Positions 41,799 through 50,651 of a stretch of DNA of 64,000 nt are shown here, piece by piece. Each line of letters starts with the position of its first letter. Position 1 is the first letter of the stretch. The translations under genes were made by a program, and so were the position numbers. The notes below the pieces were generated by a model. It was given only the letters and a program-made list of their open reading frames with translations. It was not told where the DNA came from and did no database searches. This DNA comes from JALHVH01 sp964585685 (GTDB lineage: Bacteria > Acidobacteriota > Aminicenantia > Aminicenantales > Saccharicenantaceae), in the NCBI GenBank assembly GCA_964585685.1, contig CAZPEP010000026.1:124001-188000 (forward strand), written 5' to 3'.

Positions 41799-43322
41799 CT
41801 ATATAAGCTTGCCGACCGCTTTCTCAACCGCATCCAGGATCTCGCCCGAGACGACGACCGCCTTGAGACGGTTGATGTCGTCGAATAGCGGGCGGTCCTC
41901 TTCAAGGTGAGGGACGTGCTTCCGGATCACGGCCCAAGCCTCGCGGACGCCCGGGCCCGGCTTGGCCGGGCTCCGAAAATCGACGGCTTGAGCCCCGGCC
42001 ATGAATTCGATGGCAAGGACGGCCCAGGCGTTATCGATGATCTGCCGGGTCTTGAGGGCCGTGGTCATTCCCATGCTGACGAAATCCTCCTGATCCGCGG
42101 CGGCCGGGATGGAGCCCGTCGCCGCGGGCTGGCAGAGCACCCTGTTCTCGCAGATCAGGGCTCCCGCCGTGTACTGGGTCAGCATCAAGCCCGAGAACAT
42201 CCCGGCCCCCTTCGTCAGGAAAGCCGGCAAGCCGGCGCTGAGATGGGGGTTCAGAAGCCGGTTGAGACGTCTCTCCGAAAGCACCGCGACCGTCGTGATG
42301 GCCGTTCCCAGGAGCTCGAGTGCCAGGGCCATCGGCGTGCCCTGGAAATTGGCCCCTGTGAGGACGAGGTCTTCGTCCGGGAAGAAGATGGGATTATCGG
42401 CGGCGCCGTTGAGCTCTATCTCGAACATGGAGCGGGCCCACTTCAGGGCGTCCCTGGCTCCGCCGACGACCTGGGGAGTGCTGCGCAGGCTGTAGGCGTC
42501 CTGGACCTTCTTCCCCGCGCGGGCGAGAAGCTCACTTCCCTCGCAGATCCGCCGGATGTTCTCAGCGGATTCCTGCGCCCCGGGGTAGCCGCGGACCGCG
42601 TGGACACGGGGGTCATAAGCCTTCATGTTCGCGTTCAGGACCTCGAGCGTCATGGCAGCCGCGATCTCGGAGTGCTTGAGCCACCGATTCGCGTCGAACA
42701 CCTCGATCGCCCCGAGCCCGGCGATGACGTTGGAGCCATTGATGACCGCCAGTCCGTCGCGGGCCTCGAACACGACCGGCCGGATCCCGGCCCTTTTCAG
42801 GGCTTCCGTGGCCGGAAGGCGCTCGCCACGATAGAACGCCTCGCCCTCGCCCATGAGCGCCAGGGCGATCTGGGACATCGGCGCGAGGTCACCGCAGGCC
42901 CCGACGGATCCCTTTTCGCAGACGACGGGAGTGACCCCGGCGTTGAGCATGTCGACCAGCGTTTCGGTCACCGCGAGCCGTAGTCCGGAGTGGCCATGGC
43001 AATGACAGCTGATCCGGCTGAGCATTGCCGCCCGAACGGCTTCTTCGGGCAGGGGGCTCCCAACGCCCGCGGCGTGGCTGTAAACGATGTACCGCTGATA
43101 TTTTTCGACCTGTTCGGGGGTCAGGACGACCTCGGCCAGCTCGCCGATGCCCGTGTTCACCCCGTACATGATCTCGCGCTTCCGGATCTTGTCCTCGAGC
43201 AAAGTTCGGCATTTAAGGATGCGCTTCTTCGCCTCCGGAAGGATGACGACAGGCTCCCCTTCGCGGGCGACCCGGACAACGGATTCGATGGTCAGACCGT
43301 GGCCGTCGATAGATATGGTCAT
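41799..43322 (-). CDS. hutH: Histidine ammonia-lyase with Ala-Cys-Gly MIO triad
   Basis: 507 residues, normal for HAL. It would convert L-histidine to urocanate and ammonia. Key positions match Pseudomonas HAL numbering: Tyr53 in MYGVNTG, His83 in YSHAAGVG, and QEDFVSMG near the C-terminus. The MIO prosthetic group normally forms from Ala-Ser-Gly; here residues 142-144 are ACG (codon TGC at 42894-42896), so Cys replaces Ser143. The start at 43322 was chosen over 43340 because AAGGGAG lies 6 nt before it. No other hut genes are present. It is divergent from threonine dehydrogenase with a palindrome between them. Another aromatic amino-acid lyase activity is possible. Confidence 0.85.
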   Translation of the reverse strand: MTISIDGHGLTIESVVRVAREGEPVVILPEAKKRILKCRTLLEDKIRKREIMYGVNTGIGELAEVVLTPEQVEKYQRYIVYSHAAGVGSPLPEEAVRAAMLSRISCHCHGHSGLRLAVTETLVDMLNAGVTPVVCEKGSVGACGDLAPMSQIALALMGEGEAFYRGERLPATEALKRAGIRPVVFEARDGLAVINGSNVIAGLGAIEVFDANRWLKHSEIAAAMTLEVLNANMKAYDPRVHAVRGYPGAQESAENIRRICEGSELLARAGKKVQDAYSLRSTPQVVGGARDALKWARSMFEIELNGAADNPIFFPDEDLVLTGANFQGTPMALALELLGTAITTVAVLSERRLNRLLNPHLSAGLPAFLTKGAGMFSGLMLTQYTAGALICENRVLCQPAATGSIPAAADQEDFVSMGMTTALKTRQIIDNAWAVLAIEFMAGAQAVDFRSPAKPGPGVREAWAVIRKHVPHLEEDRPLFDDINRLKAVVVSGEILDAVEKAVGKLI

Positions 43323-43333
43323 GGCTTTCTCCC

Positions 43334-43353
43334 TTGACATAAACTTAAGTCAA
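43334..43353. promoter_or_regulatory. 20-bp imperfect palindrome upstream of the ammonia-lyase gene
   Basis: TTGACATAAACTTAAGTCAA: eight of ten positions pair. It touches the AAGGGAG ribosome site of the ammonia-lyase gene and lies in the 133-nt divergent region shared with threonine dehydrogenase. An operator for coordinate control of amino-acid catabolism is possible. Confidence 0.4.
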
Positions 43354-43378
43354 ACCGGGGCTCAAGGCAAGCACATTA

Positions 43379-43407
43379 TTGACTTCCCGGGACTGAAGAT
43401 CTATAAA
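43379..43407 (+). promoter_or_regulatory. Promoter of the threonine dehydrogenase gene
   Basis: TTGACT (43379-43384), a 17-nt spacer and TATAAA (43402-43407). The expected leader is about 42 nt. Confidence 0.65.
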
Positions 43408-43455
43408 TATACATCCTTCATTTGAATATGAATCATCCGATAAGAGGCTTTTTCC

Positions 43456-44427
43456 ATGACTCAGGACACCAAACGCGTCATGATCACCGGGGCCGCCGGC
43501 CAGATCGGCTCCGAGCTCACCACCTTGTTGAGAAAGCGGCACGGGGCGTCCAATGTCCTCATGACTGACGTCGTCAAGCCATCGAGCGCGGCCTCAGAGG
43601 CGGACCCGTTCGAAGCTCTCGATGTGACCGACCGGCCCCGTTTGGCGGCGATCATCCGTAATTACCGGATCGATACCGTTTATCACCTCGCGGCCCTGCT
43701 CTCGGCGACCGGTGAAAAGAACCCCCAGAAGGCCTGGGACATCAACATCGGCGGCCTCTACAATGTCCTCGAAGCCGGACGTGAGCTCGGGCTGGCACGA
43801 ATTTTCACGCCGAGCTCGATCGCGGTCTTCGGGCCCGCCACGCCCCGCATCAGGACGCCCCAGGACACGATCCTCGACCCGACGACGATGTACGGTGTCA
43901 CCAAGGTCGCAGGCGAACACCTCTGCGATTATTATGTTCGGAAATACCGCCTGGACGTTCGCGGCTGCCGGTTCCCCGGCATCATCAGCCATGAGACGTT
44001 GCCCGGCGGCGGAACGACCGACTACGCCATCGCCATCTTTTATGAAGCCGTCCGCGCCGGACGCTATACCTGCTTCCTCAAGGAAGACACGAGTCTTCCT
44101 ATGATGTACATGCCCGACTGCCTCAAGTCGATCGTGGACCTGATGGACGCCGACGCCACGTGCCTCCGCCATCATTCGAACTTCAACGTCACCGCCATGA
44201 GTTTCACCGCCGGCGAGCTCGCTGCCGAGATCCGAAAACACGTCCCAGGGTTCGTTTGCAAATACGCCCCGGATTTCCGTCAAGCCATCGCGGATTCGTG
44301 GCCCGCCTCACTCGACGATTCGGCCGCACGCGAGGAATGGGGTTGGAATCCGGCCTACGATATGGCCTCCATGACGACGGACATGCTCGCCGCCCTGCGC
44401 AAGAAGAAAAACACAGGCACCCTGTAG
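43456..44427 (+). CDS. SDR-type L-threonine 3-dehydrogenase
   Basis: 323 residues of the extended SDR (NAD-dependent epimerase) fold. ITGAAGQIGSEL binds NAD, and YGVTK holds the catalytic Tyr and Lys. FPGIISHETLPGGGTTDYA followed by CFLKEDTSLPMMYMPDC (both in part) are hallmarks of the epimerase-like threonine dehydrogenase found in bacteria such as Flavobacterium and in animals. It oxidises L-threonine to 2-amino-3-ketobutyrate, normally cleaved to glycine and acetyl-CoA; no ligase for that step lies in the window. AGAGG lies 9 nt upstream of the ATG. Single gene with its own promoter. Confidence 0.9.
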   Translation: MTQDTKRVMITGAAGQIGSELTTLLRKRHGASNVLMTDVVKPSSAASEADPFEALDVTDRPRLAAIIRNYRIDTVYHLAALLSATGEKNPQKAWDINIGGLYNVLEAGRELGLARIFTPSSIAVFGPATPRIRTPQDTILDPTTMYGVTKVAGEHLCDYYVRKYRLDVRGCRFPGIISHETLPGGGTTDYAIAIFYEAVRAGRYTCFLKEDTSLPMMYMPDCLKSIVDLMDADATCLRHHSNFNVTAMSFTAGELAAEIRKHVPGFVCKYAPDFRQAIADSWPASLDDSAAREEWGWNPAYDMASMTTDMLAALRKKKNTGTL

Positions 44428-44468
44428 GTTTCCCGGTCCGCCACGACTCCCCGCCCTCGGGCAGTTCC

Positions 44469-44502
44469 TCAAGGACTAAGCTCCGCTAAAGAATGTCCTT
44501 GA
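44469..44502. terminator. Possible hairpin between convergent genes
   Basis: TCAAGGAC (44469-44476) and GTCCTTGA (44495-44502) are perfect 8-bp arms around 18 nt, in the gap between threonine dehydrogenase and spermidine synthase. No T-run follows, so termination is uncertain. Confidence 0.3.
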
Positions 44503-44520
44503 ACAGGCACCCAGATGATA

Positions 44521-45366
44521 TTATCCGAGCTTGGCCTTCATAAAATTCGGCAGGGCGAACGCCGCCCGATGAACGTCCGGATTATAGTATTCGAGGCCTT
44601 CGGGGATCCGGAGCGCCCTCTTCGACGCCGGATCGACCGCATCCGACAGGAACGTATAAACCCACATCCCCACGGGGTACGTCGGAACAGGGCCGAGATA
44701 GAACAGGGAGTGTTTGAACAGCCTTTTCAGGAAACGGTTCTTGGCCGCGTGCTCGTTCTGATGGAGGACAAGGGAGCCCGCTTGGGCGGCGATGATGCCC
44801 CCCGGACGCAGCTTTGTCCTGAGCTTCCGGTAGAAGCCTTCCTCGTGGAGGACCGTCGACGGCCCGACGGGATCCGAGGAATCCACGAGGATGACATCGA
44901 ACGTCTCCTTCGTCTCGCGGATGAAGACATTCCCGTCGCCGATGACGAGTTCGGCCCGCCCCGACCCGAGGGAAGGTTCGAGCCAGCCGAAATGCTCACG
45001 GCACGCGTCGATGACCATCCCGTCGATCTCAACCATCCAGGCCCGTTCGACCGGATGTTTGAGAACCTCGCGCAGGGCGCCGCCGTCCCCTCCTCCGAGG
45101 ATCAGGACCTTCCGGGGGTTCGGGTGCAAAGCCATCGCTGGGTGGACGAGCATCTCGTGGTAATAGAACTCGTCCTTTTCGGTCGTCTGAAGGAGCCCGT
45201 CCAGGAAGAGGACGTGCCCGAATTCCCGGTTGGCGACGATCTCGATCCTCTGGAACGAGGACTTCCGGTCGTAGAGGACCTTCTGGACCTTGAAGAAGAC
45301 GCCCGAGGTCGCCGTCTGGAATTCTCTAGCCTCGGACCGGTCCCGGTTCAAAGAGGAGCTTTTCAT
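44521..45366 (-). CDS. speE: Spermidine synthase (polyamine aminopropyltransferase)
   Basis: 281 residues. It transfers the aminopropyl group of decarboxylated S-adenosylmethionine to putrescine. Motifs are LFLDGLLQTTEKDEFYYHEML (in part), LILGGGDGGALREVLKH for cofactor binding and VILVDSSDPVGPSTVL with the catalytic Asp. The usual product length is about 280-290. The ATG at 45366 has GGGAG upstream. Preceded by a perfect consensus promoter. No adenosylmethionine decarboxylase is visible in the window, so the substrate source lies elsewhere. Confidence 0.93.
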   Translation of the reverse strand: MKSSSLNRDRSEAREFQTATSGVFFKVQKVLYDRKSSFQRIEIVANREFGHVLFLDGLLQTTEKDEFYYHEMLVHPAMALHPNPRKVLILGGGDGGALREVLKHPVERAWMVEIDGMVIDACREHFGWLEPSLGSGRAELVIGDGNVFIRETKETFDVILVDSSDPVGPSTVLHEEGFYRKLRTKLRPGGIIAAQAGSLVLHQNEHAAKNRFLKRLFKHSLFYLGPVPTYPVGMWVYTFLSDAVDPASKRALRIPEGLEYYNPDVHRAAFALPNFMKAKLG

Positions 45367-45399
45367 CGCCGATCTCCCGTATATCTGATTGACCCCGCG

Positions 45400-45428
45400 A
45401 TTATAACGGCGGGAACTCGGCCTGTCAA
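45400..45428 (-). promoter_or_regulatory. Perfect sigma-70 consensus promoter of speE
   Basis: TTGACA (45423-45428), exactly 17 nt, TATAAT (45400-45405). The leader is about 27 nt. This is the strongest promoter match in the window. Confidence 0.75.
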
Positions 45429-45458
45429 TTTGCCGCGGTCTCTTCACCGGGATTGCCG

Positions 45459-47669
45459 TCAAAGGGATTTTTCGATGCGCACTCCGCGGTAATATTTCTT
45501 CAGGATGTCCTGGTACTTGGCCCCGGACTGGGCCATCCCAAAGGCCCCGACCTGGCAGAGGCCGACGCCATGTCCCCAGCCTCGCCCGGTGAAGACGAAG
45601 TGGGTGACGCGTCCGTCGGCGTCGTATTCCCGGTCCACTTCGAAGAGAATGTCCCGGAGGACGAGGGCCGTACGGATCCGCAGGCCCCGGACGAGGACCT
45701 GGCGTTCGGTTCCCGTGATGAGGAGCTCAACGACCCTGTGCGACGCCCCCCTCCTGCGGACGGCGATATCGATCAGGCTGCCGACGGGGTAATGCTGGTT
45801 GACTGCGTTCTCCAGCTCTTCGCGCGACTTCCGGACCTCCCATCGGTTGAACCGGGAGGCGCGGTCGAGGACGTTGGATGCCGAGGGGAAGCTCACCTCG
45901 AGCAGCCTGATCTCCCCGTCCGTCTCCAGCCAGCGGACCTTCTCCCCCCCGAGGAGGCGCAGGCGGGAGGCGGAGGACCTTATTCCGTCCAAGCTCCTTA
46001 GAAGAAACATGTGCGGGGAAGCCTCTAAGGTCCTTGGCCCCTCAGCCCCCGCGAGTTCCATCGATCCGGCCGAGACGGAACGGAATGTCCCTTCAAAAAA
46101 GGGGGCCGGGCGGCCGGACAGGACCCGGGACAGCGCGAAGGCGACTTCGGCCCGTGTCGGCGTGCGGCTGGCGCCTTGCGGCCCGGCCGGGAGGAACGGA
46201 AACAACCCCATTTGGACGCAATAAGCCAAGTTCTTCCTATCCTGGGGCCTGACACCGGGGAGGTCTCGCAGGATGAAGTTGACCTCGCTCGGGAGGAGCA
46301 GGTTCTCGACGTGGCCCCGCCAATCGAAGGCCGCGACAAGAAGCCCGGCGAGGGAGGAGAAATCAAGGGTCCCGGGACTCGGGGTGCTGGAGAGATCTCT
46401 TTTCCCGGCCAGCGGCAGGGTTTTCCGGGTCCATTCCACCGCATCGGAGAACGGGCACGGGGCCGAAAAATACAGAGTTTCGGTTTTAAACGGAAGGATG
46501 TCCCGCCCCATGAGGGCGGCCAGTTCCGGCGCGATGTCCCTGCCGGCCGCGACAACGGGTGGGAGGGTTGCTCCGCCCTCGATCGTCCACTCGGGCCGCT
46601 TTTCGATCCCGCATTCCGTGCTCTTCAGATAGGCCACAGGCTTGCCGGGGAAGATGTTCTCCACGTCTTCCGTCATTCCACCGCAAGTGCTCATGTAAAG
46701 GGCGTTGATGAGCTCTCCCCTATATCGGACGACCTCTCCCCGGGTCTCTTCCACGGCCCGGCTGCTCAAAGGCCGCTCGGCGTCCAGGCCCCCGTAGACC
46801 TGTGAAACGGGAGTGTCGCTGAGATCATAGCCGAGGGCCCCGTACTGGCCCAAGTTCTTGATCGCGTAGGTCCGGGCGGCCACCGCCTGTGCCTTGAGGG
46901 CCTCGATCTCGCCGAACTGGTCGGGGGACAGCTCACCCGGCACGACCCCCTTGAGATAGTCCTCGAGGTTGAGGACGTTGACGAGGACGGCACCCCGAGG
47001 GCTACTCCTGAGGATGAAGAGCCCCCTGTACTTGCGGCCATTGAAGGAGAGGAGGCTTTCGGGGTGGCTCGGGATGAAATAGAGGACGGAATCCCGGCCC
47101 AGCGGACGCAGCCCGTTCCCGATGAGGATCCATCGGGAGCCGGTCTCATCCAGGGAGATGACTTCCCTGAGGACCCAGACGTCCTTCAGTCCCTTGGCGT
47201 TCAGCCCAGATATCGCGGAAAGAGCGTCCCCACGGGTCATATAATCGCCGATCTTGACTTGGAAGACCCCCCCGAGCCCGGTTTCCCGGGCCTCTTCGAC
47301 GGACACGTTGAGGCCCATCTTCTCCCTTAGCCCAGCCGCGATCTGTTCGGCTTCCTTCTGGTCCTTGGTCTGAGCCATGAGGAGGACGAACTTCTCCGTG
47401 AGCCGCTCCTTTTCTCCCTTGATCCGCGCTTCCTCGACATCGTCTCCCAGAAGTTCGTAACCGGCCCCGACCTCGTAGACCTTCATCCCCGAAGAGGAAC
47501 GAACCAGGATATCGCCGAGCCCGGCTCCCAAGCCGATCCTGATGACAGGATTCGGGATCACGAATCCGTGAAAAAATGAATTCTCCTTTCCGAACTCGAC
47601 GGGTCGCCCGCCGAAAAAGAACAGGACGGCAAAGACGACGACAAAAAACTTAAAATGTCTTATATGCAT
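45459..47669 (-). CDS. SpoIID/LytB-domain protein with SPOR-like region
   Basis: 736 residues. A membrane anchor or signal (FKFFVVVFAVLFFFGG) is followed by a SPOR-like segment near residues 105-185 (KEAEQIAAGLREKMGLNVSVEE, in part), then the SpoIID domain (LEDYLKGVVPGELSP, ALKAQAVAARTYAIKNLG, MSTCGGMTEDVENIF). The C-terminal GRGWGHGVGLCQVGAFGMAQ completes the family signature. SpoIID proteins are lytic transglycosylases acting on denuded peptidoglycan; in non-spore-formers they are linked to wall turnover or division. The ATG at 47669 follows TTGACA/CATAAT; upstream frame has none. Convergence is absent: spermidine synthase follows on the same strand. Confidence 0.85.
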   Translation of the reverse strand: MHIRHFKFFVVVFAVLFFFGGRPVEFGKENSFFHGFVIPNPVIRIGLGAGLGDILVRSSSGMKVYEVGAGYELLGDDVEEARIKGEKERLTEKFVLLMAQTKDQKEAEQIAAGLREKMGLNVSVEEARETGLGGVFQVKIGDYMTRGDALSAISGLNAKGLKDVWVLREVISLDETGSRWILIGNGLRPLGRDSVLYFIPSHPESLLSFNGRKYRGLFILRSSPRGAVLVNVLNLEDYLKGVVPGELSPDQFGEIEALKAQAVAARTYAIKNLGQYGALGYDLSDTPVSQVYGGLDAERPLSSRAVEETRGEVVRYRGELINALYMSTCGGMTEDVENIFPGKPVAYLKSTECGIEKRPEWTIEGGATLPPVVAAGRDIAPELAALMGRDILPFKTETLYFSAPCPFSDAVEWTRKTLPLAGKRDLSSTPSPGTLDFSSLAGLLVAAFDWRGHVENLLLPSEVNFILRDLPGVRPQDRKNLAYCVQMGLFPFLPAGPQGASRTPTRAEVAFALSRVLSGRPAPFFEGTFRSVSAGSMELAGAEGPRTLEASPHMFLLRSLDGIRSSASRLRLLGGEKVRWLETDGEIRLLEVSFPSASNVLDRASRFNRWEVRKSREELENAVNQHYPVGSLIDIAVRRRGASHRVVELLITGTERQVLVRGLRIRTALVLRDILFEVDREYDADGRVTHFVFTGRGWGHGVGLCQVGAFGMAQSGAKYQDILKKYYRGVRIEKSL

Positions 47670-47702
47670 GGGAATGGGCTGCTGACTTTTGGGGCGTTGT
47701 GT

Positions 47703-47732
47703 ATTATGCCTCAGGCTGGGGTCTTTTGTCAA
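47703..47732 (-). promoter_or_regulatory. Promoter of the SpoIID-type gene
   Basis: TTGACA (47727-47732), an 18-nt spacer and CATAAT (47703-47708), giving a leader of about 27 nt. The 215-nt gap 47670-47884 is otherwise AT-rich with nothing else recognised. Confidence 0.6.
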
Positions 47733-47884
47733 GAAATATATTCAATATGTGCTACACCCACTAATGACGATACTAGGAGTTGCGGTTACGGTTCCCGCCA
47801 AGAGTTCATTACCCTAGCGGAACAACCTCCCTTTGTCATTACGGAATAAAGGAAAAGCCAGCCGGGCCTCAGAGGCGGACGGGA

Positions 47885-49861
47885 TCAAGTGGGCTTCTTG
47901 CGAAAACGCGCCACCCATCCCCCGCCGGAGCCGAGCTCGATCTTCAGGCGATCTCCCCGCTGGAGCGTCTTGATTTCCCTCCGATAATCCGAAGCATACC
48001 TGTCGATGTTGAGGCCGTCTGAAAGGATCTCGGCCTCGTAGGTCCCTTCCTCGAGGAAATCCAGCCTGAGCTCCAGCGTTCTCGGGGTCCAATCAGTCAT
48101 GGCGGCCGCGTACCAATCCAAGCCTGACTTCCTGGCCAGGACGAGGTAGTCCTCGATCTTACCTTCCAGGGGCTTCGTTTCGTCCCAGACGGTCGGGATC
48201 CCGGAGAGGAAGCCGAGGATCTCCGGCTCCCTCTCATAGGCGGATGGCGAGTCGCACAGCATCTGGAAGGGGCTTTCGTAGACGATAAACATGGCCAGCT
48301 GGTGGCACCGCGTGCCCTGGCTCATGGGAAGGTCGAAGATCGGGCGGAAACGGTCTTTCCCAGCGTTGCGCATGGCCCCGGGAGTGTAGTCCATCGGCCC
48401 GGCGAGCATCCGGGTGAAAGGGAGAGAGAGGTCGTGATCAGGGGTCACGGAGTCGCTCCACTTGACGTACTCTAGGCCCATGAGCCCTTCGCTCGTCAGG
48501 ACGTTGGGATACGCCCGATAAAGGCCGGCAGGAAGGTGCGCCCCGTGGAAATCGACGACGAGGCGGCGCCGAGCGGCCGCTTCGGCGCACCGCCAGTAAA
48601 ACCCGACCATCTTTTGGTCGTCGCGGTCCATGAAATCCACCTTGATCCCCCGGACCCCCCATTTCGCGAACTGGTCGAGGGTCCTGTCCATCTGCTGGTC
48701 CAGGGTCAGCCAGACGCACCAGAGGACGAGGCCGACCTTTTTCTCCGACGCGTAGGCCGCGAGCCCGGCCATGTCGATCTCGGGATTGAGTTTGAACATG
48801 TCTCCGGGATCGGACCATCCTTCGTCCAGAATGACGTACTCGAGGCCGTTTTGCGCGGCGAACTCAATATACTTCCTGTATGTGGCCGTGTTGATACCCG
48901 CCTTGAAATCGACGCCGTAAACGTTGTTAGCGTTCCACCGGTCCCAGGCTACCTTGCCCGGCCGTATCCAGGAGATATCCTTGATTCTCGGGACCCCGGC
49001 AAGCCGGTAGATCAGGTCGTGCCCGACGAGCCCGGCATCCGTATCCGCCACGGCAATCACCCTCCAAGGATAGGTCCTGTTTCCGCGGGTCATGGCGATA
49101 TGGTCGGCGGACTTGACGACCTCGAGTTCGCGATCACTCTTCTCCCTCAGCTTCTCCTCGAGCGGGAACGGCGCAAATAGGCCCTTGAGCTCGGGAAGGC
49201 CCCGGTCGTTCCCCGTGAGAAACATGCCGGGGTAATCCTCGAGGTCGGCTTCGGCTACGGCGACCCGAGCCCCCCCCTCGAGTTCGACGACGACGGGGGC
49301 GTATCCGAACCGTTTCGAGCCGACCTGAGCCAGGGGAAGGCGGACATAGCGGCTCTCGAAGGAGGTGTGCAGGCTTTCCGTGAAGGGGAACCAAACGGCC
49401 GTTCCCTCGGGGAAAGCGAACGTCACCTCTTCGGCGTTGATCTTGATTTTGCTCCTGTACCCCGTGAAGAAGCGGTAGGCGGCCCCGTCATCATAGGCCC
49501 GGAAGCACAGCCCGTAGTTCCCCCGGAAGCGGATCGTGAGCTCGGAGTACTTGTCGGGCACCAGGGCCCTTTTCACACGGACGGGGGGCTGGATCGTCTC
49601 GTCGACCGACCGCGGCTCGACCCTTTCTACGACCGTGGCCCTTCCTAAGACAACGTTGTCGTTGATGGTCATGGAAATGAAGGACGGGGCTAGGACCGTA
49701 TTCGACCCGTACGTGACCGAGTACGAGATGCGTGCTCCCACGTCGATCTTGACAAGAACCTTCCGGCCGGGAGAAACGAGCGTATAGGTCTTTCCGGCAA
49801 GAGGGCTCCCCGCGAGACAGAACACGGCGAGGATGGCGGCGGCGGGGAATCCCTTTGTCAT
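47885..49861 (-). CDS. Secreted glycoside hydrolase family 97 (alpha-glucosidase/alpha-galactosidase)
   Basis: 658 residues. Signal peptide MTKGFPAAAILAVFCLAGSPLAG, then a GH97 N-terminal beta domain (VLVKIDVGARISYSVTYG), the catalytic barrel (YVILDEGWSD, VGLVLWCVWLTLDQQ, RGIKVDFMDRDDQKMVGFY in part) and a C-terminal beta domain. The Asp of KVDFM is where the retaining subgroup has its nucleophile, which would favour alpha-galactosidase, but this is not certain by eye. The start has AAGGAGGAG 4 nt upstream. The ABC-2 exporter gene ends 20 nt upstream, so these may share a transcript. Confidence 0.88.
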   Translation of the reverse strand: MTKGFPAAAILAVFCLAGSPLAGKTYTLVSPGRKVLVKIDVGARISYSVTYGSNTVLAPSFISMTINDNVVLGRATVVERVEPRSVDETIQPPVRVKRALVPDKYSELTIRFRGNYGLCFRAYDDGAAYRFFTGYRSKIKINAEEVTFAFPEGTAVWFPFTESLHTSFESRYVRLPLAQVGSKRFGYAPVVVELEGGARVAVAEADLEDYPGMFLTGNDRGLPELKGLFAPFPLEEKLREKSDRELEVVKSADHIAMTRGNRTYPWRVIAVADTDAGLVGHDLIYRLAGVPRIKDISWIRPGKVAWDRWNANNVYGVDFKAGINTATYRKYIEFAAQNGLEYVILDEGWSDPGDMFKLNPEIDMAGLAAYASEKKVGLVLWCVWLTLDQQMDRTLDQFAKWGVRGIKVDFMDRDDQKMVGFYWRCAEAAARRRLVVDFHGAHLPAGLYRAYPNVLTSEGLMGLEYVKWSDSVTPDHDLSLPFTRMLAGPMDYTPGAMRNAGKDRFRPIFDLPMSQGTRCHQLAMFIVYESPFQMLCDSPSAYEREPEILGFLSGIPTVWDETKPLEGKIEDYLVLARKSGLDWYAAAMTDWTPRTLELRLDFLEEGTYEAEILSDGLNIDRYASDYRREIKTLQRGDRLKIELGSGGGWVARFRKKPT

Positions 49862-49881
49862 CAGCTCCTCCTTGGACCGTT

Positions 49882-50649
49882 TCAAACGGCTTCGCTCTTC
49901 TCGAAGAAATACGCGCCCAGGGCGACCATGGATACAGAAACAGCCGACATGACCACCAGGTCGAAGGCCACCGGGAACGCCGAGACGCCGATCAGCGCGC
50001 CCCGGAGTCCGTCCACGCCGTAGGTTAGCGGGTCGAGGTAGGACAGGACGCGGACCCACGGCGGGAGGTTCCCGAGCGGGTAAAGGGCGCCAGATAGAAA
50101 GAAGATGGGAAAGACGACGAAATTCATGACGAGGCTGAACCCCTGCATGTCCTTCATCCGCGAGGCGAAGATGAGGCCCAACCCGAGGAAGGCCGTGGCG
50201 ACGAGGACCATAAAGGCGAACGCGAGGAGATAGGACGCCGGGCCTTTCGCCCGGAACCCGAAGATCGTCGACAGCCCGAGGATCAAGATCCCCTGGATGA
50301 GGGCCGTCGTGGCTCCCCCGGCGATCCGTCCCAGCACAAGGGATACCCGCGAGACCGGAGCGACCATGATCTCCTTGAGGAATCCGAACTCCTTGTCCCA
50401 GAGGACCGACAATCCTCCCATGATGGACGTGAACAGCATGGTCATCCCGATGATCCCCGGAACCAGGAACCGGATGTATCGGACCCCGCCGGGCATCCCC
50501 GGAACGGCCATGCGGTTGAACCCGAGCCCGAGGAAGGCCAGGAAGAACAGGGGCATGGCCAAGGAGCCGACGACCCTCGACCTCGCCCGGAGGGCCCTCT
50601 TCATCTCCCGGAGCCAGAGGACATAGATGGCCGTCGTATTGATGACCAC
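49882..50649 (-). CDS. ABC-2 type exporter permease
   Basis: 255 residues with six hydrophobic segments, the standard ABC-2 layout: SLAMPLFFLAFLGLGF, GIIGMTMLFTSIMGGLSVLWDKEFGFLKEIMVAP (the conserved LxxERExG-like turn, quoted as DKEFGFLKEIMVAPVSR), and FFLSGALYPLGNLPPWV. It exports a drug, lipid or polymer with the DrrA-like ATPase encoded just upstream. The start is a GTG at 50649 with GGAGG 6 nt before it, only 2 nt after the ATPase stop. Substrate unknown. Confidence 0.9.
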   Translation of the reverse strand: MVINTTAIYVLWLREMKRALRARSRVVGSLAMPLFFLAFLGLGFNRMAVPGMPGGVRYIRFLVPGIIGMTMLFTSIMGGLSVLWDKEFGFLKEIMVAPVSRVSLVLGRIAGGATTALIQGILILGLSTIFGFRAKGPASYLLAFAFMVLVATAFLGLGLIFASRMKDMQGFSLVMNFVVFPIFFLSGALYPLGNLPPWVRVLSYLDPLTYGVDGLRGALIGVSAFPVAFDLVVMSAVSVSMVALGAYFFEKSEAV

Positions 50650-50651
50650 GT

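Noticed and set aside
47655..47849. A 64-codon plus-strand frame in the AT-rich gap
   Set aside because: No ribosome site, overlaps the promoter and start of the SpoIID-type gene, and has no protein-like pattern.
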